From the IMG/VR virus record IMGVR_UViG_3300030109_002436, positions 1 to 34,801 of that record: a DNA stretch of 34,801 nucleotides; one strand, given 5' to 3'. Numbering within the stretch: the first letter of the stretch is position 1; the number at the start of each line of letters is the position of its first letter. The notes beneath the pieces are model-generated. The model had not been told where the DNA came from. It saw nothing but the letters and a program-made list of their open reading frames with translations, and made no database searches. The DNA comes from a virus. Made by a program: the position numbers and the translations under genes. This document shows positions 11,191-20,196 of this stretch, piece after piece.

Positions 11191-12831
11191 GTGGACGTCA
11201 AAAAGATAGAATGCTATAAGTGTAAGAAACTTTTAGCAGATAACCTCGTATTACCTAAAGGTTTATGCGTTTATTGTGCTGCAGACGAGGCAGAACAACT
11301 ACCTGAGCCTAAAAAACAAGAAAAATCGTCAAAAAAAGAAGAAAATGCTCAAATTCGTGCAGAACAAGAGCTAGCAAAGAGAATATTAGCTAGAAAACGC
11401 ATGTTACCCTTTGTAGAACGGTTTAATCCTGATTATCAGGCAGGTTGGGTGCACAAAGACATCTGCCAAAGGCTTGAACAGTTTAGCCAAGACGTTGCAG
11501 ATAAAAAATCTCCTAGGTTAATGTTATTTATGCCTCCCAGACATGGAAAATCTACTTTAGCTAGTATAGCCTTCCCTGCTTGGCACCTCGGACGTAATCC
11601 TGGGCACGAATTTATTAGTTGTTCGTATTCTGGGTCTTTGGCTATGAATTTTTCTAGAAAAGTTAGGCAAGTACTAAGAGAACCTAATTACAGAAACATA
11701 TTTGAAAATGCAAAATTAGATAAAGACTCACAATCAGTAGAGTCTTGGCAAACAACCCACGGCGGTGGTTATGTAGCAGCTGGTGTTGGCGGTGGTATCA
11801 CCGGTAAGGGTGCGCACGTGTTATTGATCGATGACCCGGTAAAAAACCGAGAAGACGCAGAATCTGAAAATAATAGAGAAGCTACTTGGGATTGGTATAC
11901 CTCTACGGCTTATACAAGGTTATCTCCCGGCGGAGGTATACTAGTTATTCTTACGCGTTGGCACGATGATGACTTAGCAGGGCGTTTGTTACAACATGCA
12001 AAAGATGGCGCAGATGAATGGGAAGTTGTTAAATACCCAGCAATTGCAGAAGAAGATGAAGAATTTCGTTCGGTTGGTGAAGCGCTGCACCCGGAACGTT
12101 ACAACACGGATTCTTTAGAAATGATACAAAAAGCTATCGGGCCTAGAGATTGGACAGCTTTGTACCAACAAAATCCAGTATCAGATGAGGGTGACTATTT
12201 TACTAGAGATATGATTAGGTATTACCAGCCACATGATATTGATTATGACAGGCTTAAATATTACGCCGCTTGGGATTTAGCTATAGGTCAAAAAGATAGA
12301 AATGACTATTCTGTAGGTATAACAGTAGGTATTGATGAATATGACAATATGTTCGTGGTAGATCTTGTCCGAGGAAAATACGACGGGTACGAACTAGTAG
12401 AAAAAATATTAGACTTTTATGAACAGTGGAGACCTGGTATAGTGGGGATAGAGCGTGGACATATAGAAATGGCTATCGGGCCATTTTTAGAAAAACGTGT
12501 AGCAGAAAGAAAATTAAGTTCGGCTTATTTTAAAGATTTAAAAGTAGGGCGACGTGATAAAGAACTAAGAGCAAGAGCCATTCAAGGTAGAATGCAACAG
12601 GGGAAAGTATTTTTCCCAGAAGACTCAGTTTGGACGGGGCCACTTATAGCAGAACTATTACGTTTTCCAAACGGAGTACATGATGACCAAGTTGACGCAT
12701 TAGCTTGGGTTGGTCTCATGATTATGGAATACGCTACATTTTATGAAGCGCCAGAACATATACCTTCTTGGCGAGATAGGTTAGAATTGATAGCAAAAGG
12801 GGCTAAAAAGAAGTCCGCAATGAGCGCATAA
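11191..12831 (+). CDS. terL: Terminase large subunit (packaging ATPase and nuclease)
   Basis: The product is 546 aa. The ATPase has Walker A PPRHGKST (residues 115-122), Walker B VLLIDDP (210-216) and the coupling motif ILTRWHDDD (253-261). The nuclease has AAWDLAIG (D362), VGIERGH (E421) and HDDQVDALAW (D498, D499, D502). All catalytic acids are present, so both packaging ATPase and headful-type cutting should work. Unusually, residues 8-29 form a zinc-ribbon-like CxxC...CxxC (C8, C11, C26, C29), followed by a lysine/glutamate linker before the ATPase; most large terminases lack this. The start is GTG 11191 without a clear ribosome binding site, but it must lie near here to include the cysteines. 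Followed by the portal gene after 1 bp. Confidence 0.95.
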   Translation: MDVKKIECYKCKKLLADNLVLPKGLCVYCAADEAEQLPEPKKQEKSSKKEENAQIRAEQELAKRILARKRMLPFVERFNPDYQAGWVHKDICQRLEQFSQDVADKKSPRLMLFMPPRHGKSTLASIAFPAWHLGRNPGHEFISCSYSGSLAMNFSRKVRQVLREPNYRNIFENAKLDKDSQSVESWQTTHGGGYVAAGVGGGITGKGAHVLLIDDPVKNREDAESENNREATWDWYTSTAYTRLSPGGGILVILTRWHDDDLAGRLLQHAKDGADEWEVVKYPAIAEEDEEFRSVGEALHPERYNTDSLEMIQKAIGPRDWTALYQQNPVSDEGDYFTRDMIRYYQPHDIDYDRLKYYAAWDLAIGQKDRNDYSVGITVGIDEYDNMFVVDLVRGKYDGYELVEKILDFYEQWRPGIVGIERGHIEMAIGPFLEKRVAERKLSSAYFKDLKVGRRDKELRARAIQGRMQQGKVFFPEDSVWTGPLIAELLRFPNGVHDDQVDALAWVGLMIMEYATFYEAPEHIPSWRDRLELIAKGAKKKSAMSA

Positions 12832-12832
12832 T

Positions 12833-14956
12833 ATGGCATACAGTAAAAAACCAAAAAAGAATTTATCAAAAGCAGAAGAACTTACTTTGGCAAAAAGCCA
12901 ATGGAACTGTTACACGCGCGCCCGGGACGCGGGGCACGATGAATATATCCACATGGCACAAAGATGTGATGCTTATTACAGAGGAGAACAGTGGGACGAG
13001 TTCGACCAACAACAGTTAGATGACCAAGGCAGACCTGCTTTAACTATTAACACTATACTACCAACTATAAATGCAGTTATAGGAGAACAAAGTGCTAAAA
13101 GAGCAGACATACAATTCAAACCTAGAGGTGGCGGTAACCAAGAGATTGCAGACGTGCTTACTAAAGTGTATGGGCAAATAGCAGATAACAATAAATTAGA
13201 TTGGGTAGAAGCCCAAGTTTTTCAAGACGGTCTTATACAAGACAGAGGTTGGTTTGACGTTCGTGTAGATTTTGATGACCATTTACTTGGTGAGATTAGG
13301 TTAGAATCTAAAGACCCATTAGATATTCTTATAGACCCTGATGCAAAACATTATGACCCAAGAACTTGGAATGAAATATTTGAAACCAAGTGGATGAGTC
13401 TTGATGAAATAGAAGAAACGTATGGCCAAAACAAAGCGGACAAGTTGAGGTTATTAGCAGAAACTGGTACTACTTTAGGTGCGGACTCTATGGAATTTGA
13501 AGAAAGCAGGTACGGAGAAACTGACCCAAGCGAATATTCAAGTGCACCTTACCCAGCTGACCCAGAAAATTCAAGAATGCTTAGGTCTGTTAGAGTTATA
13601 GAAAGACAATACTATAAACTACACGATTGTATGTTTTACGTAGACGCAGTTACAGGAGACCAAAGGCAAGTTCCTTATAACTGGAGTAAAAAGAAAAGAG
13701 AAAATTTTGCAGACCAATTTGGATTAGATATTATTGAGAAAAAAATGCGAAAAGTCCGTTGGACTGTAACCGCTGATACTATTGTGTTATTCGATGACTG
13801 GTCGCCTTATGCTCATTTTACTCTTGTTCCTTACTTCCCGTACTTTAGACGAGGCAAACCGTTTGGAATGGTACGAAACCTTTTATCGCCACAAGAACAA
13901 TTAAATAAAATAACTTCACAAGAACTGCACATTGTGAACACAACTGCAAACAGCGGTTGGATCGTAGAATCTGGTTCCTTGTCTGGAATGACAGCAGATG
14001 ATTTAGAAGAACATGGGGCTGAAACAGGGTTAGTATTAGAGTTTAACAGAGGCTCTACTCCTCCCGGTAAAATTCCTCCAAACCAAATACCGACTGGTTT
14101 AGATAGGTTAGGTCAAAAAGCTGCTAACAATATAAAACAAATAAGTGGCATATCAGATGCTATGTTGGGCATGGACAGTCCAGAAGTGTCTGGCGTTGCT
14201 ATTAAAGCAAAACAAGGTAGAGGCTCTACTATGTTGCAAGTGCCTTTAGATAACTTAGCTAAAACAAGACAGTATTTAGCTGAAAAAATTCTACAACTTG
14301 TTCAGTCTTACTACACTGAAGAAAGAATAGTTCAAATAACAGACGAAGAAGATCCGTACAAACCTAGAAAACCTATGCGTGTTAATCAAATGACACCAGA
14401 GGGAGAAGTTATAAACAATTTACAGATAGGAGAGTATGACGTAATTATTGGTTCTGCTCCTGCTAGAGATAACTTTGACGAAATGCAATTTGCTGAGGCA
14501 ATATCTTTACGACAAGCTGGAGTACCAATACCAGATGATCTAATTGTTGAGTACTCACACTTATCACGTAAAGCTGATATAGCAGAAAGAATAAGACAAA
14601 TGCAGGGATTAGGCGAGAAGTCTGATCAACAAATGCAGCTTGAACAATTCCAAATGGAATCACAGATCAGAAGTACGCAGCTTGAAATAGCTAAGCTAGA
14701 AGCAGAAGTTACTAAGTTGCAATCTGAAACAGCGCTGAACGCCGCAAAAGTTGGCCAAGCAGAAGCTGAACCCCAGTTGAAGGTTGCTGAATTACAGAGT
14801 AAACTACAGGCAAAACGTGAAGAACTTGATTTACGTGAACGTTTATCAGAAATGACAAACGAAATGCGTAAGAATCAAACTGACACAGCAGCAGCCGCTA
14901 AAATGGCTACTGAAGCAATGAAATCTTTTAATACACCTACAGGAGGTACGCAGTAA
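12833..14956 (+). CDS. P22-type portal protein
   Basis: The product is 707 aa, a typical length for P22-like portals. Early residues include the 'RCDAYYRGEQWDEFDQQQL' segment and then GRPALTINTILPTINAVIG, which match the start of the P22-type portal fold. Further on come RVIERQYYKLHDCMFYV and the clip/crown region with LSPQEQLNKITSQELHIVN. The last 130 residues (from about 580) are a long charged coiled coil rich in Glu, Gln and Lys, reminiscent of the P22 barrel. Twelve copies should form the DNA channel at one capsid vertex and dock the terminase encoded just upstream. The stop overlaps the scaffold start (TAATG). Confidence 0.9.
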   Translation: MAYSKKPKKNLSKAEELTLAKSQWNCYTRARDAGHDEYIHMAQRCDAYYRGEQWDEFDQQQLDDQGRPALTINTILPTINAVIGEQSAKRADIQFKPRGGGNQEIADVLTKVYGQIADNNKLDWVEAQVFQDGLIQDRGWFDVRVDFDDHLLGEIRLESKDPLDILIDPDAKHYDPRTWNEIFETKWMSLDEIEETYGQNKADKLRLLAETGTTLGADSMEFEESRYGETDPSEYSSAPYPADPENSRMLRSVRVIERQYYKLHDCMFYVDAVTGDQRQVPYNWSKKKRENFADQFGLDIIEKKMRKVRWTVTADTIVLFDDWSPYAHFTLVPYFPYFRRGKPFGMVRNLLSPQEQLNKITSQELHIVNTTANSGWIVESGSLSGMTADDLEEHGAETGLVLEFNRGSTPPGKIPPNQIPTGLDRLGQKAANNIKQISGISDAMLGMDSPEVSGVAIKAKQGRGSTMLQVPLDNLAKTRQYLAEKILQLVQSYYTEERIVQITDEEDPYKPRKPMRVNQMTPEGEVINNLQIGEYDVIIGSAPARDNFDEMQFAEAISLRQAGVPIPDDLIVEYSHLSRKADIAERIRQMQGLGEKSDQQMQLEQFQMESQIRSTQLEIAKLEAEVTKLQSETALNAAKVGQAEAEPQLKVAELQSKLQAKREELDLRERLSEMTNEMRKNQTDTAAAAKMATEAMKSFNTPTGGTQ

Positions 14957-15996
14957 TGGCAAAAAAAGATAACACCAATGAAATAGATGACAAAGTTTTA
15001 TTTGACACTATGCCCGGGGCTGATAAAAAAACAACTGAAGATGCAGAAGGTTTTAAGGTCGATATGAATTTTGAAACTGACGACGAAGTTGAATTTCCCA
15101 AGGAGGACGAAATTGAAGAAGTCGAAGAACAGGAACCCACTCTTGATACAGAAGAAACGCAAAAAAGCGAAACTGAGGAAGGAGAAACAGAAGAGCCTGA
15201 AACACCAGACGAAGGTGAAGAAAGTGAAACAGAAGAAGGAGTACTGGAAAACGATGAAACAGATACACCAGAACCTGAAGGAACAGCTCAAGACCCAATT
15301 GACGAAGGATTATCAAAAGAACCAATGATACCTAAGTCTAGGTTTGATGAAGTTTTAGCTAAACAAAAAGCTTTACAGAAAAAATTAGAAGAAGCTACTA
15401 CGCCTCAAATAGAAGACATAAAAGAAGCACCTAATTTTAACTTTGAGGAAAAAGAACTAGAATATCAAAATGCTGTTTTAGATGGAGAAACTGAAAAAGC
15501 TACTCTTGTTAGAAGTGAAATAAGACAAGCTGAAAAACAACAAATGATGTTTGAAGTTCAAGCTAAGATGGGTCAAACCATGAACCAAACTAACGAGATG
15601 CAAGAGTTACAAGCTAAAGCTCAAGAAATCCAAACTAATTTTCCTGTGCTTGACGAAAATCATGCTTCTTATAATGAAAACAAAGCTAGTGAAGTAATGG
15701 AGTTACGGGATGCTTATATGATTCAAGGCTATACAGGAGCGCTTGCTTTACAAAAAGCTACAGATTTAATTATGGGACAAGTTCAAGAACCTTCCAATAA
15801 AGTTCAAGAAAAAGTAACAGAAAAGAAAAAAGTAGCTAACACTAAAAAGAAAATAGAAGCTGCAGAATCTCAACCCCCTTCTATGAAAGGGCAAAGCAAA
15901 ACAGAGAAAAAAGTAGATTTAAACGTATTATCAACAGAAGAGTTTGATGCGCTACCAGAAGAAACTTTAAAAAGAATGCGTGGCGATTTCGGATAA
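14956..15996 (+). CDS. Probable scaffold / capsid assembly protein
   Basis: The product is 346 aa and lies between portal and capsid genes, the usual place for a scaffold. Residues about 25-110 are extremely acidic (many Glu, Thr, Asp, Pro: EEVEEQEPTLDTEETQKSE) and likely disordered. The middle (130-260) is helical and glutamine-rich (MGQTMNQTNEMQELQAKAQ), suitable for coiled coils. The C-terminal end is basic (KKVANTKKKIEAAES) and closes with LKRMRGDFG; basic C-terminal helices of scaffolds bind the capsid protein in several phages. Sequence-level homology is not visible, as is normal for scaffolds. It would be removed before DNA packaging. Confidence 0.8.
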   Translation: MAKKDNTNEIDDKVLFDTMPGADKKTTEDAEGFKVDMNFETDDEVEFPKEDEIEEVEEQEPTLDTEETQKSETEEGETEEPETPDEGEESETEEGVLENDETDTPEPEGTAQDPIDEGLSKEPMIPKSRFDEVLAKQKALQKKLEEATTPQIEDIKEAPNFNFEEKELEYQNAVLDGETEKATLVRSEIRQAEKQQMMFEVQAKMGQTMNQTNEMQELQAKAQEIQTNFPVLDENHASYNENKASEVMELRDAYMIQGYTGALALQKATDLIMGQVQEPSNKVQEKVTEKKKVANTKKKIEAAESQPPSMKGQSKTEKKVDLNVLSTEEFDALPEETLKRMRGDFG

Positions 15997-16009
15997 ACTG
16001 TGGTATAAA
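15981..16009 (+). promoter_or_regulatory. Extended -10 promoter candidate for the capsid gene
   Basis: TGGTATAAA (16001-16009) is an extended -10 box (TG-n-TATAAA). The -35 region 17 bp upstream (TGGCGA, 15981-15986) is poor, as is common when the -10 is extended. It overlaps the last codons of the scaffold gene and would start RNA near 16016. Confidence 0.5.
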
Positions 16010-16025
16010 TGAAATAAGTTCGCAC

Positions 16026-16184
16026 GCCAAAGCGATATTTGGCCTGGGTCGTTCCAGTAAAAAATCGTCTTCGCCTACTATGGCGTTAATATAGTCGGAG
16101 TCGTACTCCGTAATTAACGAGAGCGTTTCCCCTACGACAGTGGGTATACGGATAGGTAGTCGCTCCAAAAGACGACTGGTTTTT
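16026..16184 (+). promoter_or_regulatory. Structured leader of the capsid gene
   Basis: Between scaffold and capsid genes lie 214 bp without a gene but with consecutive short hairpins: GCCAAA/TTTGGC (16026-16043), CTGG/CCAG (16044-16057), CGCC/GGCG (16072-16085), CGGAGT-CGT-ACTCCG (16096-16110) and AGTCG/CGACT (16158-16177), the last followed directly by GG and TTTTT, like a weak terminator. The stretch is richer in G and C than its neighbours. It could be a long mRNA leader that stabilises or controls capsid synthesis, an attenuator, or a small RNA. Confidence 0.6.
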
Positions 16185-16210
16185 AAACAACTTTGATAAG
16201 GAGAATTATC

Positions 16211-17356
16211 ATGGCAAATACAAACTTTGCCGCGTTGACCAGTGAACAATTAACTATCTGGTCGCGTGATTTTTGGCGTGTCGCTAGGAATATGTCCTTC
16301 ATCAACCAATTCGCGGGAAGCGGATCTAACGCAATGGTTCAGACTATATCTGAACTTACACAATCAGAAAAAGGAGCTAGAGCTGTATTAACACTTTTAG
16401 CTGACATGACTGGTGATGGTATCGTTGGAGACAATACCCTAGAAGGTAATGAAGAAGCATTAAGAGCTTACGACATCGTTGTACAACTTGATCAACTAAG
16501 ATTTGCGAACAGACTTTCAGGTAGAATGAATGATCAAAAATCAGTTGTGAACTTTAGAGAACATTCTAGAGATGCCCTTGCTTACGCAATGGCTGATAGA
16601 ATGGATCAATTAGCATTCTTAACTCTAAGTGGTATTGGTTACACACTTAAGAACAATGGAGCATTAAGACCTGTTCAGAATTCTGGACAAAATCTTGGTG
16701 ATTTAGCGTTCTCAAGCGATATAACTGCCCCTACCTCAAATAGACATAGAAGATTTGACGCTACAAATGGTATCGTAGCTGGTGATGTTACTGCAACTGT
16801 TGCAGCTGACAAACTAACTTACGGCGCTATTGTAGACTTAAAAGCCTATGCTAAAGACCAATATATGAGAGGTCTTAGAGGTGCGGGTAACGACGAGACA
16901 TATCATCTCTTCGTAACACCACAAGTAATGGCTGACCTAAAACTTGATTCAGATTTTCTTGCTAACGTAAGACAAGCTGGAGTAAGAGGGCCAGGTTCAA
17001 GCTTATTCTCAGGTTCATCAAGCTTAATGGTTGATGGAATCATGGTGCATGAGTTTAGACATGTGTTTAACACATCTAGTGCTACAAGTGGTACATCATC
17101 AAATGCTGGTGCTGCTGGATACAAATGGGGTGCTAACGCTGATATTAACGGTTCTGCATGTTTATTCTGCGGTGCTCAAGCATTAGCGATGGCTGACATT
17201 GGTATCCCTGAAATAGTTGAAGACACCTTTGACTATGGAAACCAAAATGGTATATCAATTGGTAAAATATTTGGTCTTAAGAAGCCTAAGTACAACTCTG
17301 ACCACACAGGTCAAGTTGAAGACTTTGGTGTAATTAGATTAGATGTCGCATACTAA
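16211..17356 (+). CDS. Major capsid protein (DUF4043 / N4-gp56 type)
   Basis: The product is 381 aa. ATG 16211 is preferred over an upstream in-frame ATG because AAGGAG lies seven bases before it and the product then starts MANTNFAALTSEQL. Recognisable family segments are IWSRDFWRVARNMSFINQF, VQTISELTQSEKGARAVLTL, DGIVGDNTLEGNEEALRAYD and FREHSRDALAYAMADRMDQL, which together match the DUF4043/N4 gp56 family of HK97-fold capsid proteins. Several hundred copies build the head. The gene has its own promoter candidate, a structured leader and a strong terminator after it, which would give a separate abundant mRNA. No fusion or truncation seen. Confidence 0.92.
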   Translation: MANTNFAALTSEQLTIWSRDFWRVARNMSFINQFAGSGSNAMVQTISELTQSEKGARAVLTLLADMTGDGIVGDNTLEGNEEALRAYDIVVQLDQLRFANRLSGRMNDQKSVVNFREHSRDALAYAMADRMDQLAFLTLSGIGYTLKNNGALRPVQNSGQNLGDLAFSSDITAPTSNRHRRFDATNGIVAGDVTATVAADKLTYGAIVDLKAYAKDQYMRGLRGAGNDETYHLFVTPQVMADLKLDSDFLANVRQAGVRGPGSSLFSGSSSLMVDGIMVHEFRHVFNTSSATSGTSSNAGAAGYKWGANADINGSACLFCGAQALAMADIGIPEIVEDTFDYGNQNGISIGKIFGLKKPKYNSDHTGQVEDFGVIRLDVAY

Positions 17357-17369
17357 TTGTGCTATATTT

Positions 17370-17397
17370 TATGGGTGGTTAATTATGACCACCCATA
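17370..17397 (+). terminator. Terminator after the capsid gene
   Basis: TATGGGTGGT (17370-17379) pairs with ACCACCCATA (17388-17397), a perfect 10-bp stem with an eight-base loop, followed by TTTT. It is a good intrinsic terminator 14 bp after the capsid stop and probably lets only part of transcription continue into the connector genes. Confidence 0.85.
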
Positions 17398-17413
17398 TTT
17401 TAAGGAGTAACAA

Positions 17414-17779
17414 ATGAAAATAGTTTCTAATGATGATAAATACGTAGCTTCAACTTGGGGCGCAAGTATATCTTTAAAAGCAGGAGAACCAAAAGAAGTT
17501 TCACACGAGCTAGGTTTATTGTGTCTACAAGAAGGCTGTACAGAGTACAAAGGAGAAATGCCAAGTCCTGTTATAGAAGACACACCAGTAATAGATGAAG
17601 ATTCTGGTGGGGCCGCTGAAGAAGTTCCAGTAGAAGAACCTGTTGAAGAAGCAATCACACCAGATTTACACAGTATGACTAAAGTTCAATTAGAAGAATA
17701 CGGTCGTACAGTTGGTATTGAACTTGATAGAAGAAAAAAGAAAGATACTCTAATTCAAGAACTAGAAGCTGCTAAGTAA
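17414..17779 (+). CDS. Head-region protein with C-terminal SAP/LEM-like motif, 121 aa
   Basis: The product starts MKIVSNDDKYVASTWGASI after a good AAGGAG. The first 45 residues look like a small beta domain (SISLKAGEPKEVSHELG). The centre is an acidic proline/valine linker (PVIEDTPVIDEDSGG and EEVPVEEPVEEA). The last 35 residues (MTKVQLEEYGRTVGIELDRR then KKKDTLIQEL) have the helix-turn-helix pattern of HeH/LEM/SAP-type motifs often found at the end of phage head proteins. It directly follows the capsid terminator, so a minor head or head-completion role is likely, by context. Function not proven. Confidence 0.7.
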   Translation: MKIVSNDDKYVASTWGASISLKAGEPKEVSHELGLLCLQEGCTEYKGEMPSPVIEDTPVIDEDSGGAAEEVPVEEPVEEAITPDLHSMTKVQLEEYGRTVGIELDRRKKKDTLIQELEAAK

Positions 17780-17790
17780 GTAGGTGAGGA

Positions 17791-18477
17791 ATGGGTACAC
17801 TTACAGGTGCTAACTTAATTACAAGAATACAAGATACGCTACAAGATACTACCGGCGTAAGATGGTCTGAAGCAGAACTTCTTAGGTATATCAACGACGC
17901 GCAACGGGAAATTGTAAACTTTAGACCAGAATCTTCCGCAGACCATGCTAATGTTCAATTAGCTACTGGTACTGAACAGTCTATCCCAGATGTAGGTTTA
18001 AGATTAATAAAAATAGTTCGTAACATGTCAGCAACTGGAGGTAGTGCTACAGGTGCTAAAGCAATTCGACTAGTTGATGTTAATATTCTTAATGCACAAG
18101 AACCTGACTGGCACGATCCAACTGTAACAGGAGATGCTACGCACGGAACTATAGTTAAGCACTATGTGTTTGATGAAGATGACCCAAGAAAATACTACGT
18201 GTACCCAGGCGTATCAGGAAACGCGTACGTAGAAATTGTTTTTTCTAGAACCCCTACAGATTTAGCAAACACTTCTGCAACCATTTATATAGATGATATA
18301 TACGGAAATGCAATTGTAGATTTTGTTTTATATAAAGCCTACATGAAAGACGCAGAGTTTGCTTCTAATTCGCAAAGAGCAGGACAACATTATCAATTAT
18401 TTACATCTAGTTTAGGTCAAGGTGGTAGTGCACAAAACATACTTAGCCCTAACAACGACGCTGTAGGAGTTTCATAA
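17791..18477 (+). CDS. Phage adaptor protein (DUF6682-like head-tail connector)
   Basis: The product is 228 aa. The beginning (LITRIQDTLQDTTGVRWSEA and ELLRYINDAQREIVNFRP) is typical of phage adaptor proteins that bind below the portal. The middle has DVNILNAQEPDWH and YYVYPGVSGNAYVEIVFSR, and the end DDIYGNAIVDFVLYKAYMKD with a GQHYQLF segment, which I recognise as the DUF6682 pattern. Twelve copies would form a ring between portal and tail nozzle. GGTGAGGA upstream gives the start. Its last codon overlaps the next start (ATAATGG), so the two adaptor-like proteins are co-produced. Confidence 0.8.
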   Translation: MGTLTGANLITRIQDTLQDTTGVRWSEAELLRYINDAQREIVNFRPESSADHANVQLATGTEQSIPDVGLRLIKIVRNMSATGGSATGAKAIRLVDVNILNAQEPDWHDPTVTGDATHGTIVKHYVFDEDDPRKYYVYPGVSGNAYVEIVFSRTPTDLANTSATIYIDDIYGNAIVDFVLYKAYMKDAEFASNSQRAGQHYQLFTSSLGQGGSAQNILSPNNDAVGVS

Positions 18478-19151
18478 TGGCTACTTTTAATTCTTTAGTT
18501 AAAGAAATATTACCTTACGTGCCTTTTTGTCCTGACCCTTTGGTAGAGTCACATTTACGTTCTGCTACTATAGAATTTTGTGAAAGGTCTAAAGCGTATA
18601 TATACGATATGGATGCCTTTAACACTGTATCAGGTGTATATGAATATGACTTTGATATCCCTACAGGAACACAAGTCCATCAAGTCTTGTTAATGACGCA
18701 TGATGGTAATGACATGGATCCTATAAGCCCTAGAAGTTTAGAGTTAAATTATCCAGACTGGAGAGATAAAACAGGAAACCCACATGTATATTTACAAAAG
18801 TCTGCTAGTTTATTTTGGATAGTGCCTGTGCCTAGCGGGGCAAAACAAGTGCTAGCTAGCGTAGCTTTAAAACCAACTAGGACAAGCAATAACATTGATA
18901 CAGAATTTTCTAACACTTACAGAGACGGGATTATTTATGGTACTTTATATCGGTTACTACGTATGCCTAGTAAAGAATGGACAGACGTAAATGCTGCTAG
19001 AGAGTATCTTTTACAGTTTAACCAAGAAATCCAACAAGCTGAACTAAGAGGCAGAGGTGGAGATTTAGGAGTAAAAAGAAGGGTTAAATACAAAGGAATA
19101 GGACTACCAAGGAGACGGTATGGAAAGTACGGGAAGGAAATCGACTATTGA
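18477..19151 (+). CDS. Second connector / tail-adaptor-like protein, 224 aa
   Basis: The protein begins MATFNSLVKEILPYVPFCPD, then PLVESHLRSATIEFCERSKAY, a helical pattern like adaptor proteins whose N-terminal helices pack on a portal ring. A central beta part follows (GVYEYDFDIPTGTQVHQVLL and SASLFWIVPVPSGAKQVLA). The C terminus is basic (RVKYKGIGLPRRRYGKYGKE), and the last 32 bp overlap the next gene in another frame. Order and length fit a second head-completion or tail-attachment protein in podoviruses, such as T7 tubular A or P22 gp4-like proteins; the exact family is not recognised. Confidence 0.65.
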   Translation: MATFNSLVKEILPYVPFCPDPLVESHLRSATIEFCERSKAYIYDMDAFNTVSGVYEYDFDIPTGTQVHQVLLMTHDGNDMDPISPRSLELNYPDWRDKTGNPHVYLQKSASLFWIVPVPSGAKQVLASVALKPTRTSNNIDTEFSNTYRDGIIYGTLYRLLRMPSKEWTDVNAAREYLLQFNQEIQQAELRGRGGDLGVKRRVKYKGIGLPRRRYGKYGKEIDY

Positions 19152-19560
19152 AGAACCTGTTTATACTGACATACGGAAGTGTTGGAACGTTATAAAAACA
19201 GGCATACTCGAAGTTTTAAAAGAAAATCCTCACCTTACTTATATCCCTGAGGATGTTTACAGCGAGTGTGTAAACGAAAGAGCGTTTCTTTACACTTCTC
19301 CTGTAGGTTTTTTAATACTGACTACAGAGGTAGACCAGTTTACAAAAGACAAGACATTGTTGCTATGGATAGCGTATACTTATAACAAAGGTGGGCATAA
19401 CTGGTTATCCCACGAAGAATGGTTTAATAACCTAGCAAGAGAAGCAGGTTGCAAGTATCTCGAAGCGAGATCGCGAGTTCCAGAAATGGAGTCGTACGTG
19501 GAACAGATCGGCTGGGAATTAGACACACGAATATATAGGAAAAAAGTAGATGGGAAGTAG
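19120..19560 (+). CDS. GNAT-fold-like virion-cluster protein, 146 aa
   Basis: AAGGAG five bases before ATG 19120 sets the start, inside the previous gene. The fold pattern is that of a small acetyltransferase: a helix (RKCWNVIKTGILEVLKENP), strands (RAFLYTSPVGFLILTTEV), then DKTLLLWIAYT, a helix with 'NNLAREAGCKYLEARSRV' and a final YVEQIGWELDTRIYRKKV, like the last strands of GNAT proteins. Similar small genes follow the connectors in many podoviruses. No acetyl-CoA loop (Q/RxxGxG/A) is visible, so enzyme activity is doubtful; it may be a structural use of the fold. This call is by pattern only. Confidence 0.5.
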   Translation: MESTGRKSTIEEPVYTDIRKCWNVIKTGILEVLKENPHLTYIPEDVYSECVNERAFLYTSPVGFLILTTEVDQFTKDKTLLLWIAYTYNKGGHNWLSHEEWFNNLAREAGCKYLEARSRVPEMESYVEQIGWELDTRIYRKKVDGK

Positions 19561-20191
19561 TAGAAGACCAAGCGGATCAGATTACGCAGCTTCAGAAGAA
19601 GAAAAAGCTTTAGCTTCCGTTAGTTTAGCGGATAAAACTTTTTTTAGAGAAAATTACCTACCTAAGTTAACAGAACTTAGAGACCAGTCTACGCAACAAG
19701 ATTACCAAGGAGTAGCTAAAGGCAGGGCACAAGCAGACACAATGCAAGCTTTATCAGGTAAACCCTCTTTATTAGCTTCACAATCTGTAGATGCCGCCGC
19801 TGATTTAGCTTCCGCAGCTTCTTCCATGCAGTTAGCAGGTGGTGCACAAGGTCTAGCAGGACAAAGACAAGACCAAATAAACGTGTTGAAAAACGCAAGA
19901 GGGCTATCAGCCACTGCTACTTCTGGTCTTAGTCAAGCTGCACGTATAGGTATGACAGATACTTTAGCAAAAGCGGGTAGGAAACAATCAAGAAGAATGG
20001 CTAGGTTACAAAACATGGGTAGGTTAGCTATGCAAGGTATAGAAAACGTACAAAGAAATAGAGGGGCTAGCGACGTAAACAAAAAAACTGAAGCAGCTGA
20101 AGAGGGTAGTATGTACGACGTTAACACAGGTGCTAGTGCTTTCTTTAGACCACCGACTTATTCAGGTCAGTATAATGCAGGGGATGATTAA
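19550..20191 (+). CDS. Internal virion protein candidate 1, 213 aa
   Basis: The product is alanine-, glutamine- and serine-rich and nearly all helical (ALASVSLADKTFFRENYLPK, SVDAAADLASAASSMQLAGG, GLSATATSGLSQAARIGMTD), with a basic RKQSRRMARLQNMGR segment. This composition is typical of the small ejection protein of T7-like phages (gp14-like), which inserts into the host outer membrane at DNA entry. It is the first of four consecutive genes with such character before the tail-fibre genes. It overlaps the previous gene by 11 bp. No sequence-level family is recognised, so the role is from position and composition. Confidence 0.6.
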   Translation: MGSSRRPSGSDYAASEEEKALASVSLADKTFFRENYLPKLTELRDQSTQQDYQGVAKGRAQADTMQALSGKPSLLASQSVDAAADLASAASSMQLAGGAQGLAGQRQDQINVLKNARGLSATATSGLSQAARIGMTDTLAKAGRKQSRRMARLQNMGRLAMQGIENVQRNRGASDVNKKTEAAEEGSMYDVNTGASAFFRPPTYSGQYNAGDD

Positions 20192-20196
20192 GAATT

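Noticed and set aside
8640-12831. Prophage integration features (integrase, att sites)
   Set aside because: No recombinase gene and no long direct repeats were seen in the window.
15053-15328. Phe/Leu-rich minus-strand frames and a Lys-rich plus frame in the scaffold gene
   Set aside because: They mirror the Glu/Thr-rich repeats of the scaffold protein; composition is explained by frame shift of GAA/ACA codons.
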